A stretch of DNA of 33,331 nt. Source: Bacteroidota bacterium. GTDB taxonomy: Bacteria; Bacteroidota; Ignavibacteria; Palsa-1295. Below the pieces are notes generated by a model. The model ran no database searches. It was not told the origin of the DNA and saw nothing but the letters and a program-made list of their open reading frames with translations. Numbering within the stretch: position 1 is the first letter of the stretch; each line of letters starts with the position of its first letter. The translations under genes were made by a program, and so were the position numbers. This document shows, in pieces, positions 7,958-16,436 of the stretch. Where the stretch lies: the NCBI GenBank assembly GCA_030706385.1, contig JAUZOQ010000033.1:1-33331 (forward strand), in the 5' to 3' direction.

Positions 7958-10348
7958 TCATCCTTTATTGGCGGCGATGAACGGAGCTGCGTAGTGAGCC
8001 AGCGACATTACCGTAAGCTGTGGATTGACTCCGAGGCTTGTCGGGAATACGCTTGCATCGGTGATATAGATATTGTCGTAGCCGTAGATCTTGAACTCGT
8101 TATCGACGACTCCGATCTTCGGATCGAGGCTGAGCGCATTACCACCTTGCGGATGTCCGGTGCCGATCGTAAGATCGCTTGAGTCTTTAACCAGATTCGG
8201 CAGATTCGCAAGTTCATCGCTATTATGAAACTCATAATACTTGAATGTTGCCGGCATGACAGCTTTTGCTCCGGCAGCAAGAAAGATATTACCGGAGAGG
8301 ATGATGCCATCGAGTAGTTTTTGGAAATCACCGGGAGTCGGTTCGTAATCGATCTCGCGTCCCGTCAGTCCTGCCACTTGTGCGACAGCATTGGGTTCGG
8401 AGCCCACGAGGATTCCTGCACAGGACATTTTATTATACCGTTTCATATTATTGAAATGATCTTCAAACCATCCCGGCATTGTCAGCGCCTGTGCAAGCGG
8501 GGGATTGAACCAAGTTTCCATGATGTAGCCGCGGTTCGGAGTAAGCCGAAGGTAATGCGAGATCTGCAGGCCGGCATAGGAATTCATCACGTTATCGAAT
8601 ACGGCCGTAATGGGCGAGCCCATATTGAACGAAAGCCGCTTACCGACATTCCTTCCACCAACTCCTGATCGCAGCAGCAAGAGGCTTGACGATACGGCTC
8701 CGGCAGCAACGACGAAAGTTTTTCCTTTTACATCGATCCTTCTTCCATCGGAAGTTTGGCACGTTACGGAAGTAATTTTATTTCCCGTACCTCTCAATTT
8801 CACGGCTTCGCAGCTGGCGAGAATGCGCAGAGCATGAGGGCCATATTTCTGCTGAGTCTGCGGAAGAACTGTATCGAGCATTGATAACTTTTTTCCGTAG
8901 CTGCAGCCGATGTTGCAGTAGCCGCAGCCATAGCAATCTTTGATGTTTGCATCGACAATGCTTAATCTATCCGGAGCCTTATCGAAGCCAAGGGCTTGCG
9001 TACCGTAGACAAATGCCTGTGCTCCGGGATTGAGCGTTGTTGGATTTTGCTGTGTGATCGACATGATGTTGCGAACATCGGAGAACGACTTCCACACCCG
9101 GTTCGCATCGAGATTGGCATTGATGCCTTCTTTATCATTCCATTGATCGAGAATGTAATCGGGCATATCGAAACAGACGGCATTATTGATCACCGTTGTT
9201 CCGCCGACGCAGCTTCCCTGCAAAACACGGAATCGGAAGTCCTTGCTCTGCTGAAGAGCGCCGTCGGCGTAGAGGCGAGACATCATATCCATCTCGTCTT
9301 CATTGAACGTGCTCGGATCGACATGATCTCCTCGCTCGATCATCAGGACTTCGCGGCCTTGCTCGACTAAGCCGCGCGCTGCGATCGCCGCTCCGGCACC
9401 TGTGCCGATAATGACAACATCGGCGGAGATCACTTCTTCGGTGATGTCTCTTCCCGTCATTACTTGCAGCGGGATGCGTTGAGCGGGAGGATTGGAGCTT
9501 AGTTTTGCCGGAGTTTCGGGGCGTTTCGAGAAGGGCGTATAGCCGACCGATTCGAATGTGCGCGGATCGTTATAATAGCCGATATAGCAGAGCTGCTGTC
9601 CCATGCGGATCATCGCCTGAGTCAGGACGCGGTAGAACTCGGGCTGCAGCTTCAAGGTCGTATCGCGATAGAAACGCTTCTTCACGAATGAAAGGCGGTC
9701 ACCAGGATTCATCAGCGATAGCGGAGCCTTCAGCGAAAAAATAGGATAGATCTCCAGCACATTCAGTGCAAGAGCGGTGATCCATTTTGTCTTAGCGCGG
9801 AAGGAAGAGAGGTAGCGATCGACATTTCGGGCAATATCGACTTCGGAGATCAGATGCTTCGTTTCATTGAACATCACATCGGCCAGAGCAACGAGTGTAC
9901 GGAATTGCGAAGGGGAGAGATATGCAAGATCATACTGGGATTTGTCGGCCGATAGATAGAGGCTGATAAGAATTGCCGTGACGACTCCATCGGCTATCGA
10001 AGATGCGAGAATAAGTGTCGTGGTCGAATACACACCACCCATAAGAGCATAAGAGGCCGAAGTATCGCCCCAGATCAGCGTGCAGATACCGGCAATTACT
10101 GCAAAACAATTGCCAAGAGCTATGACGCGACTCAGGATGCGAAAGCGGCGGACATTGGCAGCGGCAATGAACGAGATGAGAGCAAGCACTCCGATCTTCG
10201 CAACGGAATTGACGATGAAGGGCGGAAGGATGATATGCTTTGTCGGCTCGATAAGGCCGGGGACGATATATCCGAAAATCGCCAGTGAATAAATAATGCC
10301 GAGCCACCAAAGAAATACTTGAAGTCTGCGTTCTTGAGGTGTGAACAT
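7958..10348 (-). CDS. Membrane-anchored GMC-family FAD oxidoreductase
   Basis: This 796-residue protein has two parts. The first 135 residues hold about four transmembrane helices. A middle linker (about 140-290) is weakly reminiscent of gluconate dehydrogenase small-subunit-like helical domains. From about 307 it is a GMC oxidoreductase: ADVVIIGTGAGAA and MIERGD (FAD dinucleotide fold), the GSCVGGTTVINNAV substrate/FAD block near 378-391, and the C-terminal catalytic pair His732 (GHPQGG) and Asn775 (GVNPQLT). A cysteine cluster, Cys472-x2-Cys475-x2-Cys478-x3-Cys482 (DCYGCGYCNIGCSYGKK), sits before the second half, similar to a short Cys motif in long-chain alcohol/sterol-type GMC enzymes. 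It probably oxidises an alcohol or sterol-like hydrophobic substrate at the membrane. The substrate and electron acceptor are unknown. An upstream GGAG nine bases before ATG supports the start. It is the first gene of a three-gene operon. Confidence 0.9.
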   Translation of the reverse strand: MFTPQERRLQVFLWWLGIIYSLAIFGYIVPGLIEPTKHIILPPFIVNSVAKIGVLALISFIAAANVRRFRILSRVIALGNCFAVIAGICTLIWGDTSASYALMGGVYSTTTLILASSIADGVVTAILISLYLSADKSQYDLAYLSPSQFRTLVALADVMFNETKHLISEVDIARNVDRYLSSFRAKTKWITALALNVLEIYPIFSLKAPLSLMNPGDRLSFVKKRFYRDTTLKLQPEFYRVLTQAMIRMGQQLCYIGYYNDPRTFESVGYTPFSKRPETPAKLSSNPPAQRIPLQVMTGRDITEEVISADVVIIGTGAGAAIAARGLVEQGREVLMIERGDHVDPSTFNEDEMDMMSRLYADGALQQSKDFRFRVLQGSCVGGTTVINNAVCFDMPDYILDQWNDKEGINANLDANRVWKSFSDVRNIMSITQQNPTTLNPGAQAFVYGTQALGFDKAPDRLSIVDANIKDCYGCGYCNIGCSYGKKLSMLDTVLPQTQQKYGPHALRILASCEAVKLRGTGNKITSVTCQTSDGRRIDVKGKTFVVAAGAVSSSLLLLRSGVGGRNVGKRLSFNMGSPITAVFDNVMNSYAGLQISHYLRLTPNRGYIMETWFNPPLAQALTMPGWFEDHFNNMKRYNKMSCAGILVGSEPNAVAQVAGLTGREIDYEPTPGDFQKLLDGIILSGNIFLAAGAKAVMPATFKYYEFHNSDELANLPNLVKDSSDLTIGTGHPQGGNALSLDPKIGVVDNEFKIYGYDNIYITDASVFPTSLGVNPQLTVMSLAHYAAPFIAANKG

Positions 10349-10455
10349 GATCAGGAACTCCTATAGAATGTATGTAAGGAAATCGCAAAACTCTTCCGAG
10401 ACTGACATCTGCTAGACTGTGAGGCAAACAAGCGGATGTGCATCAAGATACAAAA

Positions 10456-10486
10456 CAAATATAAGGAAATTAATTGGTATTTGCAA
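10456..10486 (-). promoter_or_regulatory. Candidate promoter of the GMC oxidoreductase operon
   Basis: On the reverse strand, TTG at 10486-10484 is followed after 20 bases by TATATTTG at 10463-10456. This matches the Bacteroidota housekeeping promoter (-33 TTTG/TTG, -7 TAnnTTTG) in sequence and spacing. Transcription would start about 100 bases before the GMC ATG. Confidence 0.55.
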
Positions 10487-10568
10487 GTATATGAAGGATA
10501 TTGCGTTAAAATACCGTTAAAATTCGAATTTTACGCGAATTTGTGCCTAAAAGAGGAAACCCACGGCG

Positions 10569-10576
10569 TATATTTG
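10569..10576 (+). promoter_or_regulatory. Candidate -7 box of the exbB-tonB operon
   Basis: TATATTTG matches TAnnTTTG and lies 84 bases before the exbB ATG. The nearest TTTG (10540-10543) is 25 bases upstream, longer than the usual spacing, so only the -7 element is convincing. Confidence 0.4.
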
Positions 10577-10659
10577 TGTTTTAGGGTAGCTCTAAAATTT
10601 TCGTACAATTTCATTCACTTCAAGTTTCCACTTTTTCTTTACTTAATTAGGACCATTTT

Positions 10660-11466
10660 ATGAAAAAGAATTCCGCTTTTGTGGCTATCGTCATTGTTTT
10701 GGCGTTCGTGATCGGATTCGTGCTCTGGGAATTCGTGCTTGGCAATCCCAGCAACTTCAAGGACCCGCTGACGCGCAAAGCTCCGCTTTCCGATAGCATT
10801 CTCGGTCTTATGTATGTCGGCGGATTTCTCGTGCCGGTACTTCTCGGCCTTTCGCTTATGGTCTTTACCTTCATCGCAGAGCGTTTCCTGAGCCTTTCGA
10901 AGGCAAAGGGAAAGAAAGATCTCGCCGCACTGCTTCCGCAGATCGAGAAATTGCTGAATGAAGGAAATTTAGATGCAGTCACAAAACTTTGCGACGAGCA
11001 GAAGGGAACAGTTGCTAATATCATCCGCGCAGGTATTTCGCGCTTCAAGGAAGTTCAGAATAACAGCAGCCTTTCGGCCGAGCAGAAAGCCGAAGAAGTG
11101 AAGAAGACCATCGAGGAAGTAACGATGCTCGAGACTCCGCTTCTGGAGCAGAATTTAGTTATCCTTTCGACGATCGCTTCGATCTCGACGATGGTCGGAC
11201 TTCTTGGTACGGTTCTGGGTATGATCCGGTCATTCCGCGCTCTCGGCGAAGGCGGAGCAGGAGCCAGCGCAACACAGTTATCGGTCGGTATCTCCGAAGC
11301 TCTGTGGAACACAGCTCTCGGTATCGGCGGCGCTATTATCGCTATCGTATTCTACAATTTCTTCACCAACAAGGTCGATAAATTTACCTATCTCATCGAC
11401 GAAGCATCGCTGAATTTGCTTGAGAATATCAAGGTTCGTTTCCTCGGAAAATCGGCAAATGTTTAA
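10660..11466 (+). CDS. exbB: MotA/TolQ/ExbB proton-channel protein
   Basis: This 268-residue inner-membrane protein is the proton-channel partner of ExbD and TonB. It has an N-terminal helix (about 6-28), a second near 48-72 and the characteristic pair of long helices. Family hallmarks are the ETPLLEQNLVILSTIASIST helix, the GLLGTVLGMIRSF motif, and the ATQLSVGISEALWNTALGI and IIAIVFYNFF blocks near the C-terminus. It opens the exbB-exbD-exbD-tonB cluster, with 26 bases to the next gene. With its partners it uses proton motive force to energise TonB-dependent outer-membrane transport. An AGGA eight bases before ATG supports the start. Confidence 0.93.
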   Translation: MKKNSAFVAIVIVLAFVIGFVLWEFVLGNPSNFKDPLTRKAPLSDSILGLMYVGGFLVPVLLGLSLMVFTFIAERFLSLSKAKGKKDLAALLPQIEKLLNEGNLDAVTKLCDEQKGTVANIIRAGISRFKEVQNNSSLSAEQKAEEVKKTIEEVTMLETPLLEQNLVILSTIASISTMVGLLGTVLGMIRSFRALGEGGAGASATQLSVGISEALWNTALGIGGAIIAIVFYNFFTNKVDKFTYLIDEASLNLLENIKVRFLGKSANV

Positions 11467-11492
11467 GCGATAGCAAAGGAAGAATATAACAA

Positions 11493-12035
11493 ATGTCAAA
11501 AGCAAAATTAAAACGGCACGGATTCCGGATCGACATGACTCCGATGGTCGATGTCGGCTTTCTGCTGCTGACCTTCTTTATGCTGACTGCGAAGTTCAAA
11601 TCGCAGAAGGATAATGTGGAGATCAAACTTCCGGTCGCTCAGGCCGATACGGCAAAGCTTCCGGATGTGAATATCGTCGTTCTGACGATCGCACTGGCTC
11701 CGGCGCAGCCGAACGAGACTCCGGATACCTTGATCTATTTCAGTGTGGCTACCGATAAGGACCGTGCGGCGATCTACAAACCGCTTGCACTTACCGATCC
11801 GAAAACGGGCGCACCGCTCGATGATAACGAGTTAACGAAGATGCAGCAAGTCTCGCTGAAGAAGTCGCAACTCGATGCCGTCGTTAAAGCTGCACGATGG
11901 CAAAACCAGAGTTTGCGATACGCCATCAATGCCGATAAGCGCCTGAGTTACGGCTATATCGATGATGTCATGCGAACGCTTCAGAAGAACGGCGCAACGC
12001 GGTTCAATCTTGTCACGGTCACGCAGGGATTATAG
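11493..12035 (+). CDS. exbD: ExbD/TolR biopolymer transport protein (first copy)
   Basis: This 180-residue ExbD family protein has a short cytoplasmic N-terminus (KLKRHGFRIDMTPMVDVGF) in which the Asp of MVDV is the expected proton-carrying residue. A single transmembrane helix (FLLLTFFML) is followed by a periplasmic domain. That domain carries an insert of about 40 residues between its first strand (DVNIVVLTIAL) and the C-terminal part (DAVVKAARWQNQSLRYAINADKRL, VMRTLQKNGATRFNLVTV), so it is longer than a minimal ExbD. It forms a pair with the next gene, as is common in Bacteroidota. Confidence 0.93.
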   Translation: MSKAKLKRHGFRIDMTPMVDVGFLLLTFFMLTAKFKSQKDNVEIKLPVAQADTAKLPDVNIVVLTIALAPAQPNETPDTLIYFSVATDKDRAAIYKPLALTDPKTGAPLDDNELTKMQQVSLKKSQLDAVVKAARWQNQSLRYAINADKRLSYGYIDDVMRTLQKNGATRFNLVTVTQGL

Positions 12036-12071
12036 AGTGACCACTCATTAACAATTTGAAAAGGGCAGGCA

Positions 12072-12572
12072 ATGGCTGAAATGGTAGAAGCCGGCGGACA
12101 CGGCAAAAAAGGGAAGAAATCCAAAAAAAGAGTCGGTGTGCGAATGGATATGACGCCCATGGTGGACGTTGCATTCCTGTTGCTCACTTTCTTCATGTTA
12201 TCGACGACTCTGAGCACTCCGCAAGTCATGGAGATCTCCTTGCCGCCGGATAGCAAGGTGAAGATCGAAGTTGGTGAATCGAACTTGCTGACGATCCGTG
12301 TCCGGAAAGACGATGCCGTCTTTTGGAACAAGGGAAAGGACGCACCGCAGAAGATCACTGCAGCCGAGATCAGCAAAATTCTCGAACAACGCCTTCGTGA
12401 AAATCCGAAGATCGCAACACTCATAAAGATCGACAGGGAAGCCAAATACCAGAAGTTAGTCGATCTCATCGACGAATTGAACCTGATCCAGGCAAAACTT
12501 GGGCAGACGGAGAAACGCTTCAGCATTATCACTATGGATAAGGATGACGACGCCCTTATCGGAAACTTATGA
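12072..12572 (+). CDS. exbD: ExbD/TolR biopolymer transport protein (second copy)
   Basis: This 166-residue ExbD family protein starts with a basic Lys/Gly-rich N-terminus, then RMDMTPMVDVAFLLLTFFML, with the conserved Asp at the head of the single transmembrane helix. A periplasmic domain of normal ExbD form follows (NLLTIRVRKDD, TLIKIDREAKYQKLVDLIDELN). It is a paralogue of the preceding gene and closer to the typical ExbD length. Two ExbD paralogues with one ExbB suggest a heteromeric ExbD dimer in the motor complex, which is an inference. The gene lies 36 bases after the first exbD and 37 before tonB. Confidence 0.93.
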   Translation: MAEMVEAGGHGKKGKKSKKRVGVRMDMTPMVDVAFLLLTFFMLSTTLSTPQVMEISLPPDSKVKIEVGESNLLTIRVRKDDAVFWNKGKDAPQKITAAEISKILEQRLRENPKIATLIKIDREAKYQKLVDLIDELNLIQAKLGQTEKRFSIITMDKDDDALIGNL

Positions 12573-12609
12573 TCCCATTTCGTGTATTACTTATAGGTAG
12601 AGAATAACT

Positions 12610-13380
12610 ATGTCATTAAGCGATCTTACCCTGAAGGGGATGGAGCAATACGGCGGAATCGATATCAAGAAGAACGCCGAGAAGAATACATACATGGGAT
12701 TCGTGTATTCTGTTGCTTTACATGCTCTGCTGATCCTGATCTATGTCGGCTGGACGTGGATCACAAGCGAGGACGACTCGAAAGTACCGCATTTCCGTCG
12801 CAAGATCACCAGTATCGCCGAACTTGCTCCGCCGCCATCGACTTCGCAGGATATGGCTGCACCGCCTCCATCGGCTCCGACTGTCGATGTTGCAAGGCCG
12901 ACATTCGGTATCCCTGTTCCTGTTCCTGATATTCAGGCTCCGAACCAGACGATGCCGACCAACGATATTCCAATGCCGCCGAGCGATAACACCGGCCCGG
13001 CAGGCCCCGGAGGCCCTCCGGGTGGAGAACCTGGCGGCGCACCGCCACCTCCGCCGCCGCCGCAGGATAAAGAACCCTCGGAAGATGAATTTATTGAAGT
13101 CTCCGAAGAGCCGAAGCCGACGGAGAATATTCAGACGAAAGTACAGTATCCTGAAACAGCAAAGAGATCCGGATTAGAGGGCAAAGTTACCTTTTCAGCT
13201 CTGATCGGCCTGGATGGCCGCGTATTGAACGTAAAGATCGATAAAGCCGATTATGAAGTGTTCAAACAGCCCGTTATCGATGCCGTTTCGAAAGTGCGCT
13301 TTACACCTGCGCGCAATGGCCAGACGCCGGTCAAGGTGTGGTATACGCAGACGATCAGCTTTAAACTGAACTCAAGGTAA
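12610..13380 (+). CDS. tonB: TonB energy transducer
   Basis: This 256-residue protein has classic TonB order. A cytoplasmic N-terminus of about 30 residues precedes one transmembrane helix near 31-51 (YSVALHALLILIYVGW, with the conserved Ser and His of TonB anchors). A proline-rich periplasmic spacer from about 74 to 152 includes a seven-proline run. The C-terminal TonB domain runs from about 175 to 256 (VQYPETAKRSGLEGKVTF, IDAVSKVRFTPARNGQTPV, WYTQTISFKL). It links the ExbB/ExbD motor to TonB-dependent receptors. It is the last gene of the four-gene cluster, which a strong intrinsic terminator closes 17 bases later. Confidence 0.93.
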   Translation: MSLSDLTLKGMEQYGGIDIKKNAEKNTYMGFVYSVALHALLILIYVGWTWITSEDDSKVPHFRRKITSIAELAPPPSTSQDMAAPPPSAPTVDVARPTFGIPVPVPDIQAPNQTMPTNDIPMPPSDNTGPAGPGGPPGGEPGGAPPPPPPPQDKEPSEDEFIEVSEEPKPTENIQTKVQYPETAKRSGLEGKVTFSALIGLDGRVLNVKIDKADYEVFKQPVIDAVSKVRFTPARNGQTPVKVWYTQTISFKLNSR

Positions 13381-13396
13381 GACCTTTCTTTTCAAG

Positions 13397-13435
13397 AACT
13401 GCAGTATCGTTTCGACGATGCTGCAGTTTTTTTTT
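13397..13435 (+). terminator. Strong intrinsic terminator after tonB
   Basis: A 14-bp stem (13397-13410 pairing with 13415-13428, one T-G wobble) has a TTCG tetraloop and is followed by an unbroken T tract to 13435. UUCG loops are exceptionally stable, and this is the clearest terminator in the window. Confidence 0.93.
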
Positions 13436-13436
13436 A

Positions 13437-13458
13437 CGTATTTTTGAAAAAAAATACG
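13437..13458 (+). promoter_or_regulatory. A/T hairpin with GAAA loop, overlapping a TAnnTTTG box
   Basis: CGTATTTTT (13437-13445) pairs perfectly with AAAAATACG (13450-13458) around a GAAA loop, only two bases after the tonB terminator T tract. TATTTTTG at 13439-13446 fits TAnnTTTG and could be the -7 box for the small membrane protein gene. Whether it works as promoter, second terminator or both is unclear. Confidence 0.35.
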
Positions 13459-13464
13459 ACGCCT

Positions 13465-13677
13465 ATGAAATTAACTGGATTGCTTTTTCTCCTCTTCGGT
13501 TTGATCGCTCTCGGATTAGGCATTGCAATGGTTGCCGATAAGACTCTCCTCAATCAGTTTGATTCAACCTTACGAACCGTATTCATAGTCTTGCTTTTTG
13601 TGTATGGTGCATATCGGCTGTGGACTGCAATCGGTACGATGAGGAATTCTTCGAAAACCCAAAGTCCGGCAAAATGA
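13465..13677 (+). CDS. Small two-helix membrane protein
   Basis: This is a predicted 70-residue inner-membrane protein with two hydrophobic helices (GLLFLLFGLIALGLGIAMVA and VFIVLLFVYGAYRLW) joined by a short polar loop, and a polar C-terminal tail. The ATG at 13465 is preferred. A TTG at 13444 would add seven Lys/Thr-rich residues but lies inside a hairpin. Its stop overlaps the start of the next gene as ATGA, so the small protein and the PstS-like lipoprotein are translationally coupled. The function is unknown. Confidence 0.7.
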   Translation: MKLTGLLFLLFGLIALGLGIAMVADKTLLNQFDSTLRTVFIVLLFVYGAYRLWTAIGTMRNSSKTQSPAK

Positions 13678-14582
13678 AGACTCGACCGGAGCTTTCGTGC
13701 ATTACCAGCTTTTTCCTTATAATAATCCTCCTTTCAGGTTGTGGGAAGAATCGCTCCGGCGAACCCCAGCCTGATACTGCAACATCGGGAAGTTTCGAAC
13801 TTACTGCCGATGAAACGCTACGACCTGTTATCGATAGCCTAGTCTATGGATTCAATGTCCAGACTCCGAACGCAAAGGTAACGGTTCGATACAAGAATGC
13901 AACGGAAGCTCTTGATGATCTTATTCAGCAGCGAACACGTCTTGTCCTCATTGGCCGTCCGCTTGCGCCGAAGGAACGTGATCTACTTGCGAAGGAGAAG
14001 ATCGAACTGATCGATGCCGATGTTGCCGAAAATGCGATCGGATGTATCGTCAGCTCAAAAAGCAAACTTGAATCGATCAGCATGGATTCTTTGCGCACTC
14101 TGATCACCAATCAAAGTCTTCCGGCCGGTAATGCAAATGTTATGGTTCGCATTTCCAGCCCCTATCTCTCAAGCACTGAATCCGTCTTGGATTCGATCTT
14201 TGGTTTGGATCATTACCAATCCGGACTGATCCGCCGCTACGAAACTTCCGACAGCATCATTTCCCGTGTTCGCGCGGATGAGCATGCAATAGGATTTGTT
14301 AATGCATCGTGGCTGAAACAACTTTCGAATTCTGGTGATACGGGGATTCGGGTGCTCCGTATCTCAGGCACCTCCGATCGACCGATCATGATGCATCCGG
14401 CATATGTCCTTCAGGGATTGTATCCTCTCGTTTCGCGTATCTGTGCCTATACATCCGATGTGCCGAATACTCTTCCGAGGGGATTCCTAGCCTATGCAAT
14501 GTCTGCAGATGGGCAGCGTGTATTCCTCAATTATGACTTGCTGCCGAAAACACAGATCTTAAAGCTCGTTCCTCCTCAATAA
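13674..14582 (+). CDS. PstS-like periplasmic substrate-binding lipoprotein
   Basis: This 302-residue lipoprotein has a lipobox ending LLSGC (Cys23). The mature part resembles the PstS-like phosphate-binding fold: an early DETLRPVIDSLVYGF helix, a TVRYKNATEALDDL segment, IGRPLAPKE, and an AIGFVNASWLKQL block near residue 210, with a closing FLAYAMSADGQRVFLNYDLLP. The ATG at 13674 overlaps the previous stop codon, and an in-frame upstream extension to 13620 lies inside the preceding gene and is rejected. No pst permease or ATPase is adjacent. From memory, PstS-like proteins and a TPR protein commonly follow exbB-exbD-exbD-tonB in Bacteroidota, so its role may belong to that envelope module rather than phosphate import. 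Confidence 0.8.
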   Translation: MKTRPELSCITSFFLIIILLSGCGKNRSGEPQPDTATSGSFELTADETLRPVIDSLVYGFNVQTPNAKVTVRYKNATEALDDLIQQRTRLVLIGRPLAPKERDLLAKEKIELIDADVAENAIGCIVSSKSKLESISMDSLRTLITNQSLPAGNANVMVRISSPYLSSTESVLDSIFGLDHYQSGLIRRYETSDSIISRVRADEHAIGFVNASWLKQLSNSGDTGIRVLRISGTSDRPIMMHPAYVLQGLYPLVSRICAYTSDVPNTLPRGFLAYAMSADGQRVFLNYDLLPKTQILKLVPPQ

Positions 14583-14716
14583 CTCGACCGTTTATGAGAA
14601 AGATTTAATCATTCCGAAGCCCTTTGGCCGAAATTCCTTACCTAAGTATGGTGTTTTAATGGCTGTATCGGAAATCTATTGCATAATTCTGTTCGCTTAA
14701 TACTCTAAAATACTCT

Positions 14717-16411
14717 ATGCGTTCTTATCGCAGTTTTGTTCTTCATATACTCATTCTTGCACCGGTCTTCGCGATCACCACGGGGAGGATCGAAGCTCAG
14801 ACCACGAACGAACGGATCAAGAAGGATCTTCAGCTCGTCGATCTCGGTAATCCTAAACAGGCTCTGAACGATCTTCAGCTGATGACGGCATCTGAACCGA
14901 AAAACGCCGAGGCTCACGCAGCTTTAGCTCTAGTCATGATCGACATGGGCGACCAAGCAAGCGCCGAAAAAGAAGTTGCAACTGCCTACGATCTTGAAAG
15001 AAAGAATGTCCTTGTTCGAATTGCACGAGGCACGCTTTACGGAAAGAAAGGGAAGCGAGAAGACGCCATTGAAGAATTCAATCGTGCCATTAAGATCAAT
15101 GATAAAGACATTTCGAGTTTTCTTGCCTTAGCGCATTATTATCTTTCCATCGATTCTCTGAAGCCTGCCGAGATCGCATTGTATCGCGCTCAGTCAGTCA
15201 ATGCAACCGATGTTCGTCCTTTTCTCGGACTTGCCGAGCTTTATGAGAAGCAGCATATTCCGGATCTTGCGATCAATCAATATCAGGAAGCGAAAAAGAT
15301 CGATCCGAAGGATGAAGTCGTTATCGCCAAACTCGCCCAACTCTACTTCCGCGCAAAGAGATATTACGACGCAGTGAAGGAATGGGAAAGTCTAGCGAAG
15401 GTCGATCCGACCTACTGCAGAGCATACTATGAAATGGCGCATATCTATGACATTTCCGAAGACCACGCCAACGCCGCTACCTATGCCGATAAGTATGTTG
15501 CCTGCGATCCTGAGAACATGGAAGGCATCTGGCTTTTGGCCCGATCACTCGCTGAGAGCAATCAGTATCAGAAAGCGCTTCCGTATCTTGAGAAAGCTTC
15601 GAAGAACGACAGCCTGAAAACCTATACCGATCTTTATTTAGCCCGTAGTTACTTCTTTGCCAAGGATTATCCGAAGGCTAATCAGATGTATGCTGCATCG
15701 AAGAATCTGAGCGCCTATGATCTGTACTACTACGGCTTCTCACTCATTTCCAGCGGTGATACTGCTGGCGGCATTGAGAAATGGAAACTCGAGCTTGTTG
15801 CCGATACCTCTCACAAAGCCGAGGAAAAGCTTAAAGTCCGACAGCAGATCATCAGCTATCTCAATATTCAGAAAAAATATGCGGAGATCGCAAAGATCTA
15901 TCTCGATTATCCCAAAGACCCAGTCGATGATGCTGTAAGTGCCGGACAATTCTATAACGCAGCGAATAGGCCGAACGAAGCTCAGGCAGCATTCGCAATG
16001 GCTCTGCAACGGAATCCAAAATCGATAAAAGCGATGGTCGGAATGGCCGATGCTCTGGGCAAGAATCCCGATAGCCTCGATGCCTCCGAAAAAATGATCG
16101 ATAATGCCGCAACATTCGCCGCCACTGCCGAGGAGAAGGAAGTGATTGGCAATGCGTACGCCCGTCTTGGAATTCAAAACTACACTGCAAAGAATTATGA
16201 AGCCTGCGTAGCTGTACTCGAGAATAAGGCAATGAGATACCTTACGCCGAAGTCGCCGTTCATGATCAATGTCTATAAAGTCGCAGCAGCCGGAGATCTT
16301 CAGTTGAAGAATAATAAGAAAGCAACAGAATACTACCGGAAGGCTGAGGCAATCGATCCGAAAGATGAGGACGTGAAGAAGGGCCTGGAATTCCTCAAAC
16401 AGTCCAAATAA
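14717..16411 (+). CDS. Periplasmic tetratricopeptide-repeat protein
   Basis: This 564-residue exported protein has a signal peptide ending near GRIEAQ. Nearly the whole mature chain is tandem 34-residue TPR units, recognisable by repeated A-x-L-x-x-x-Y, G/A at position 8 and P-x-D/N turns (for example GTLYGKKGKREDAIEEFNRA, LAELYEKQHIPDLAINQY and AQLYFRAKRYYDAVKEW). I count at least ten units, ending near EAIDPKDEDVKKGLEFL. TPR solenoids act as protein-protein scaffolds. The position after exbB-exbD-exbD-tonB and a PstS-like lipoprotein suggests a periplasmic scaffold linked to TonB energisation, which is inference. A 134-base gap precedes it and a clear terminator follows. Confidence 0.88.
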   Translation: MRSYRSFVLHILILAPVFAITTGRIEAQTTNERIKKDLQLVDLGNPKQALNDLQLMTASEPKNAEAHAALALVMIDMGDQASAEKEVATAYDLERKNVLVRIARGTLYGKKGKREDAIEEFNRAIKINDKDISSFLALAHYYLSIDSLKPAEIALYRAQSVNATDVRPFLGLAELYEKQHIPDLAINQYQEAKKIDPKDEVVIAKLAQLYFRAKRYYDAVKEWESLAKVDPTYCRAYYEMAHIYDISEDHANAATYADKYVACDPENMEGIWLLARSLAESNQYQKALPYLEKASKNDSLKTYTDLYLARSYFFAKDYPKANQMYAASKNLSAYDLYYYGFSLISSGDTAGGIEKWKLELVADTSHKAEEKLKVRQQIISYLNIQKKYAEIAKIYLDYPKDPVDDAVSAGQFYNAANRPNEAQAAFAMALQRNPKSIKAMVGMADALGKNPDSLDASEKMIDNAATFAATAEEKEVIGNAYARLGIQNYTAKNYEACVAVLENKAMRYLTPKSPFMINVYKVAAAGDLQLKNNKKATEYYRKAEAIDPKDEDVKKGLEFLKQSK

Positions 16412-16436
16412 GCACAATTTCACCATGAGAAAGATA

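Larger units (their letters stand above)
10349..10659. other. Divergent intergenic promoter region
   Basis: This 311-base A+T-rich region separates the GMC operon (reverse) from the exbB operon (forward). It contains a TATATTTG box on each strand, described separately. I see no RNA gene or conserved riboswitch fold in it. Confidence 0.6.

Noticed and set aside
12743-13177. Arg-rich forward frame inside tonB
   Set aside because: It is an out-of-frame reading of the proline-rich spacer of TonB.
13620-13673. N-terminal extension of the PstS-like lipoprotein
   Set aside because: It lies inside the small membrane protein gene in another frame and would put 18 polar residues before a good lipoprotein signal.
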